A stretch of DNA of 64,000 nucleotides from Trichomonas vaginalis G3 (taxonomy: Eukaryota > Parabasalia > Trichomonadida > Trichomonadidae): positions 32,332,082 to 32,396,081 of the forward strand of contig NC_067207.1 of the NCBI RefSeq assembly GCF_026262505.1, given 5' to 3'. The position numbers and the translations under genes were made by a program. Below are positions 60,802-64,000 of the stretch, one piece after another. A model generated the notes under the pieces. The model was not told the origin of the DNA. It saw only the letters and a list, made by a program, of their open reading frames with translations, and searched no databases. How positions within the stretch are numbered: position 1 is the first letter of the stretch; each line of letters begins with the position of its first letter.

Positions 60802-60826
60802 TTTTTCGAAAATTCTGGTTTTTTCT

Positions 60827-61773
60827 GGACCAAGCGGGCGAAGGTGACATTATTCCATTCCATTCCTGACGGAACAGAAGATCTTTATAAGTGTTCCGTC
60901 ATCTTCGCCAGCTTGGTCCTGATCTTCGAAGACCCGAAGTCTCCACTTTCCAGGGTCTATCCTTGCATCTATAATGCAATGAAGGCCCTGGAAGAGCTGG
61001 ATGCCGAAAACAACAGATTCGCCAGAATCTTTAGGGACATCTTGCTTGAGAAGACCATTCATTCGCAAATGGGAGGCCTTTGGGCATTTGCATACATCAT
61101 TACACCCAAAGGCCTCATGTTTGCTAGGAACAGTATCAATAGCAGATAATTCCCTCCCCCAACAAGCGGCTACGTGAAGATGTTCTACTACCGGCAGAAA
61201 GAGGAAGACCCGATAGAAGATGTCAGGGAAATCTTCATGGGAGACGCCGCCGCTGAAGCAGAAGGAAACACCGAACCACCAGCACCCTCGTTGAAGCACA
61301 ATTGGCCAGCCCAGGATCTTAATAGATTCAATGAAGATCTTCATGAGCAGAAAGAAGTTCATGAGAGTAATGATGATACTGAGGGTGAAGAGCTCTATGA
61401 TTCTCAGATGGTTGATGCTGCAATTAGCTGGTTCACAAGCAAACTCAAAAAAAGAGGACGTAGTGATGATGTGATTGATGATATAGTTAAACTATTTAAA
61501 GATATTATTGCCAATAACAATCATATCTTTAAAACATCAAGAACTGTAAGTGGCTTGGACATTTTTGATTTTAATTTTAAAATCAATGATGAAAATTGGG
61601 GATTGTTCGCAAATATATGCCTCCGCATAACTTGCTGCACTTGTGCGGAGGCAAGCTGTGAAAGAACAATCTCAGCCCAGCGTCTCATCTTAACTTGTTC
61701 AAATTTAAACATGAGTAAGGAATTAATGGACGCTAGGCTAAAGATCATGAAGGGAGCTAGTTGGAAAACATAG
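60827..61773 (+). pseudogene. hAT-like transposase, C-terminal piece
   Basis: Two frames, 60827-61149 and 61174-61773, one frameshift apart. The first has LVLIFEDPKSPLSRVYPCIY with NAMKALEEL (hAT mid-region). The second has a long acidic linker and ends with CAEASCERTISAQRLILTCS and NMSKELMDARLKIMK, the hAT C-terminal dimerisation signature. The first 500 bp are clearly more GC-rich than the surroundings. The element is dead: split by the MULE and frameshifted. Confidence 0.65.
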
Positions 61774-61824
61774 TTGCTCTTGTCTTTGTAAAAATTATAA
61801 AATATTTTTTAAATTGCATATCAT

Positions 61825-62588
61825 ACCGAAATGCATCACTAGCAAAAGTGACATTTGGCGCCAATTTTAAATTAGTGGATTTTGTGTTTATTATTTAAAA
61901 AATATAAATGATAAAATATAATTAACATTAATAGAATAATATGGATAAGATTTGATAAAAAACAATCATAAATTTTTTTTGGGCGCCATATAGAGAACTA
62001 TAGTCTGCGAGGTACTGATTCTATCCATGTACCTCGCAGACCATAGTTCTCAGCCAAAATGGCTGAAAATTGCTCACAATTGTTGAAATTGTGAGCAATT
62101 TTTAGCCGTTTTGGCTAAGAATTGGAGGGTGTGAGTACTATAGCATGTAATAGTATATCACACCCTCCAATTCTTCCTATGGCGCCGAAAATTTTTGGTG
62201 AAATGCGACGACATTTCACCAAAAATTTTCGGCGCCATATAGAGAACTATAGTCTGCGAGGTACTGATTCTATCCATGTACCTCGCAGACCATAGTTCTC
62301 AGCCAAAATGCCTCTAAAATTTGTATACCTATAAACTCAAACTTCAATATATTCAATTTTATTTTTATAATTAATTTAAATATATCCATATAATTCTAAT
62401 GTTTTCTTTTAATTTAAAAAATAATAATAATAATTAAAAATAAAAATAAAAATAAACTTTTCTATAATATTTATAAAGCTGATTTGATATATAACACATT
62501 TAGCTTAACAAAATAACTTAGAAAAATTGCCGCGCAAAATAATAGTGAGTGTCACTTTTTGTCACTTTTTCTAGTGATGCATTTTGGT
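61825..62588. mobile_element. Five-hairpin non-autonomous element (764 bp)
   Basis: Left end ACCGAAATGCATCACTAGCA, right end the inverse of ACCAAAATGCATCACTAG. Initiator-like GTGACA/TGTCAC sequences lie inside both ends. Contains cassette III and AT-rich filler (62301-62550). No gene. Confidence 0.65.
61993..62300. repeat. Five-hairpin cassette III (H1-H2-H3-H4-H1')
   Basis: Hairpins at 61993-62051, 62054-62114, 62117-62175, 62179-62238 and 62242-62300. H1 and H1' are identical (GAGAACTATAGTCTGCGAGG...). H3 carries AGAATTGGAGGGTGTGAG, close to an arm of the twelve-hairpin array. H4 is GC-rich at its base (GGCGCCGAAAATTTTTGGTG). Confidence 0.92.
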
Positions 62589-63998
62589 ACGGAACATTTT
62601 TTTTAAATTGTATATACTTGTATGTTTATTCGAAATGCACTGAGGTGGCCAGCCTCAGTGGATAGGTGTTTTTGTATTCATTCTTTGTTTTGCACGATTT
62701 TGTAATTTGATTTTGTTTTCGCATTTAACTTTGTTATGTATTGTATTGATTAGTGATACTATCCTATGTATTTCCAACTAGAATATGGTTGGCCAGACCA
62801 TATTAGGACCATACATAGGATATGCATCAACTAATTTTAAACCAATTGTGAATTCCATTGAAGGCCATTCAATGGAATCCACAATTGGTTTAAGTGTTGC
62901 AGTAAGCAACACTACAATTAAAGAAATGAAGTGTTTTAAACAAGAATAAATATGATTTTATTCATTAAGATTGAAAGGATAATAATTCAGAAATTTTGAA
63001 AGAAAGACGGCTTTTTTTAATTGAGTGATCTGAAATATAATCAATAAATATTATCAAATTAAAATAAATAAGAGAATTATATAAAAATGCGTTTTGATTT
63101 TGAATAAGAATTCAAAAAATGGTTAAAAGTAAATTGTGGTTGAGTAGTGATCCAACTGCTCTACCTTAGAGTATTTCTCCTTTGATTAAGGGTGCACCCG
63201 TATGTACGTTTATTTGAGAGGAGGAGGATTACCCTCTCAATTTTGAGGGATTCGTTAGTTTATTTTCTCGATGAATATGCAATAAAATTTGATTTTTACC
63301 TTATCAATATACTTCATATAATATACACATGTTCATGTAAAAACTTTTTTCCAAAATCCTCATGAATTAATGGATTTTTGAATTTTAAGAATTTTTTTCG
63401 AATTTTTTCGAAAAAAAAATATTTTCAGAACAGCCTTAACGGCTAAGATTTAGGAACAATGTTAAGTATCAAAAAGAAAGGAGGTCTGATATAGACAACA
63501 TATATCGTTGAAGGTTGAAAAAATCTCTAATATTTGAGCCCAAAATTTCAAATTTTAATTTTTTGAAAAAAGAGGCCACCCGTATGTACGTTTATTTGAG
63601 AGGAGGAGGATTATATTTTTGACAGGGTGAAACATTGGGAATTTCTCGCATATGTTCATTAATGAGCAAATACTATACCTTTTGCGAATAAAGAATTTTT
63701 TCATAAAAAAATTTTAGGAATTAGCATATCGGCGTTTTGCGACATTGCCAAACGCCAGATTTTAACCCGACATATGAGCATAAGCTCGTATATTGGAATA
63801 AACTCGACTTATTCCATATTAAATTTATTATAATAATAAGGCACTTAATGTGCAAATCTAATTGAATTAGAAAATACACATTAAGTGCCTTTTATTGGAA
63901 TATGTAATACCACATATGGAATATGAAATATGATTTGCGGAATACCACATATAGAATATGTAATCAAAATACAAAGATATTTTATATTGTTCCGTACC
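62586..63998. mobile_element. Non-autonomous element with GGTACGGAACA ends
   Basis: GGTACGGAACA at 62586-62596 and its inverse TGTTCCGTACC at 63988-63998. It contains hairpins near 62758-62820 (TCCTATGTA/TACATAGGA), 62843-62893 (ACCAATTGTGAATTCCATTG) and 63840-63895, and a 37-bp direct repeat (CACCCGTATGTACGTTTATT) at about 63190 and 63579. No ORF. A solo GGTACGGAACA also occurs near 43791. Confidence 0.55.
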
Positions 63999-64000
63999 GA

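Larger units (their letters stand above)
53603..60826. mobile_element. MULE (Mutator-like) element with about 525-bp TIRs, nested
   Basis: TIRs of about 525 bp (53603-54128 and 60293-60826, inverted) start GAAAAAACCAGAATTTTCGA at both ends. The transposase lies on the minus strand (58561-60253). The interior has been enlarged by microsatellites, a hAT fragment, a hairpin element and a mariner. The immediate flanks (GTGTATAGCT and TGGACCAAGC) do not match, so no clean target duplication is visible, consistent with later rearrangement. Confidence 0.7.

Overview
The window is eukaryotic, AT-rich and repeat-dominated. It most likely comes from Trichomonas vaginalis or a close trichomonad. The reasons are genes without visible introns, TCAYTTTT-type Initiator motifs just upstream of ATGs, UAAA-like signals at stop codons, Maverick/Polinton elements (a large share of that genome), and near-identical D34D mariner copies of the Tvmar type. 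This identification comes from recognition alone; no search was run.

Layout. (1) 1-3.9 kb is host sequence: the 3' end of an unknown gene, a GH47-like glycosidase and an auxin-efflux-carrier-type permease. (2) About 3.9-25.8 kb is Maverick A, a virus-like element. It has structural genes, a capsid gene split by a mariner, an SF3 helicase, a packaging ATPase, many small proteins, an HNH protein, a protein-primed-type PolB, an integrase and a fibre-like protein. Its left and central genes are largely open and the rest is decayed. (3) About 25.8-34.8 kb is a more decayed, mostly minus-strand Maverick B, with its own divergent capsid and PolB genes, cut by a 100-N gap. (4) 34.9-52 kb holds two copies of a composite repeat: an rve-type DDE transposon with about 450-bp inverted repeats, a ubiquitin-protease gene fragment, and a hairpin-rich element with 122-bp tandem units. 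Between them lies a dead CENP-B/pogo-like transposase. Copy 2 has itself been hit by a mariner and by two foldback-rich elements. (5) 53.2-61.8 kb is a hAT-like transposase relic interrupted by a MULE with about 525-bp TIRs. The MULE in turn contains TA-rich microsatellites, another hAT piece, a hairpin cassette and a third mariner. (6) 61.8-64 kb has two more TIR-bounded non-autonomous elements.

How the parts fit. The Maverick genes together describe a self-synthesising virus-like element: protein-primed polymerase and helicase for replication, capsid proteins and ATPase for packaging, a fibre for attachment, and an integrase for insertion. Both are fossils here. The remaining elements are DNA transposons stacked inside one another, so relative insertion order can be read directly.

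The least expected structure is a repeated five-hairpin cassette. Three separate elements (48.93-49.24, 55.83-56.14 and 61.99-62.30 kb) each carry five consecutive near-perfect foldbacks of about 50-65 bp. In each, the first and last hairpins are copies of one another, while the sequences differ between elements. A related 12-hairpin array lies at 49.85-50.68 kb. I know of no described family with this architecture.
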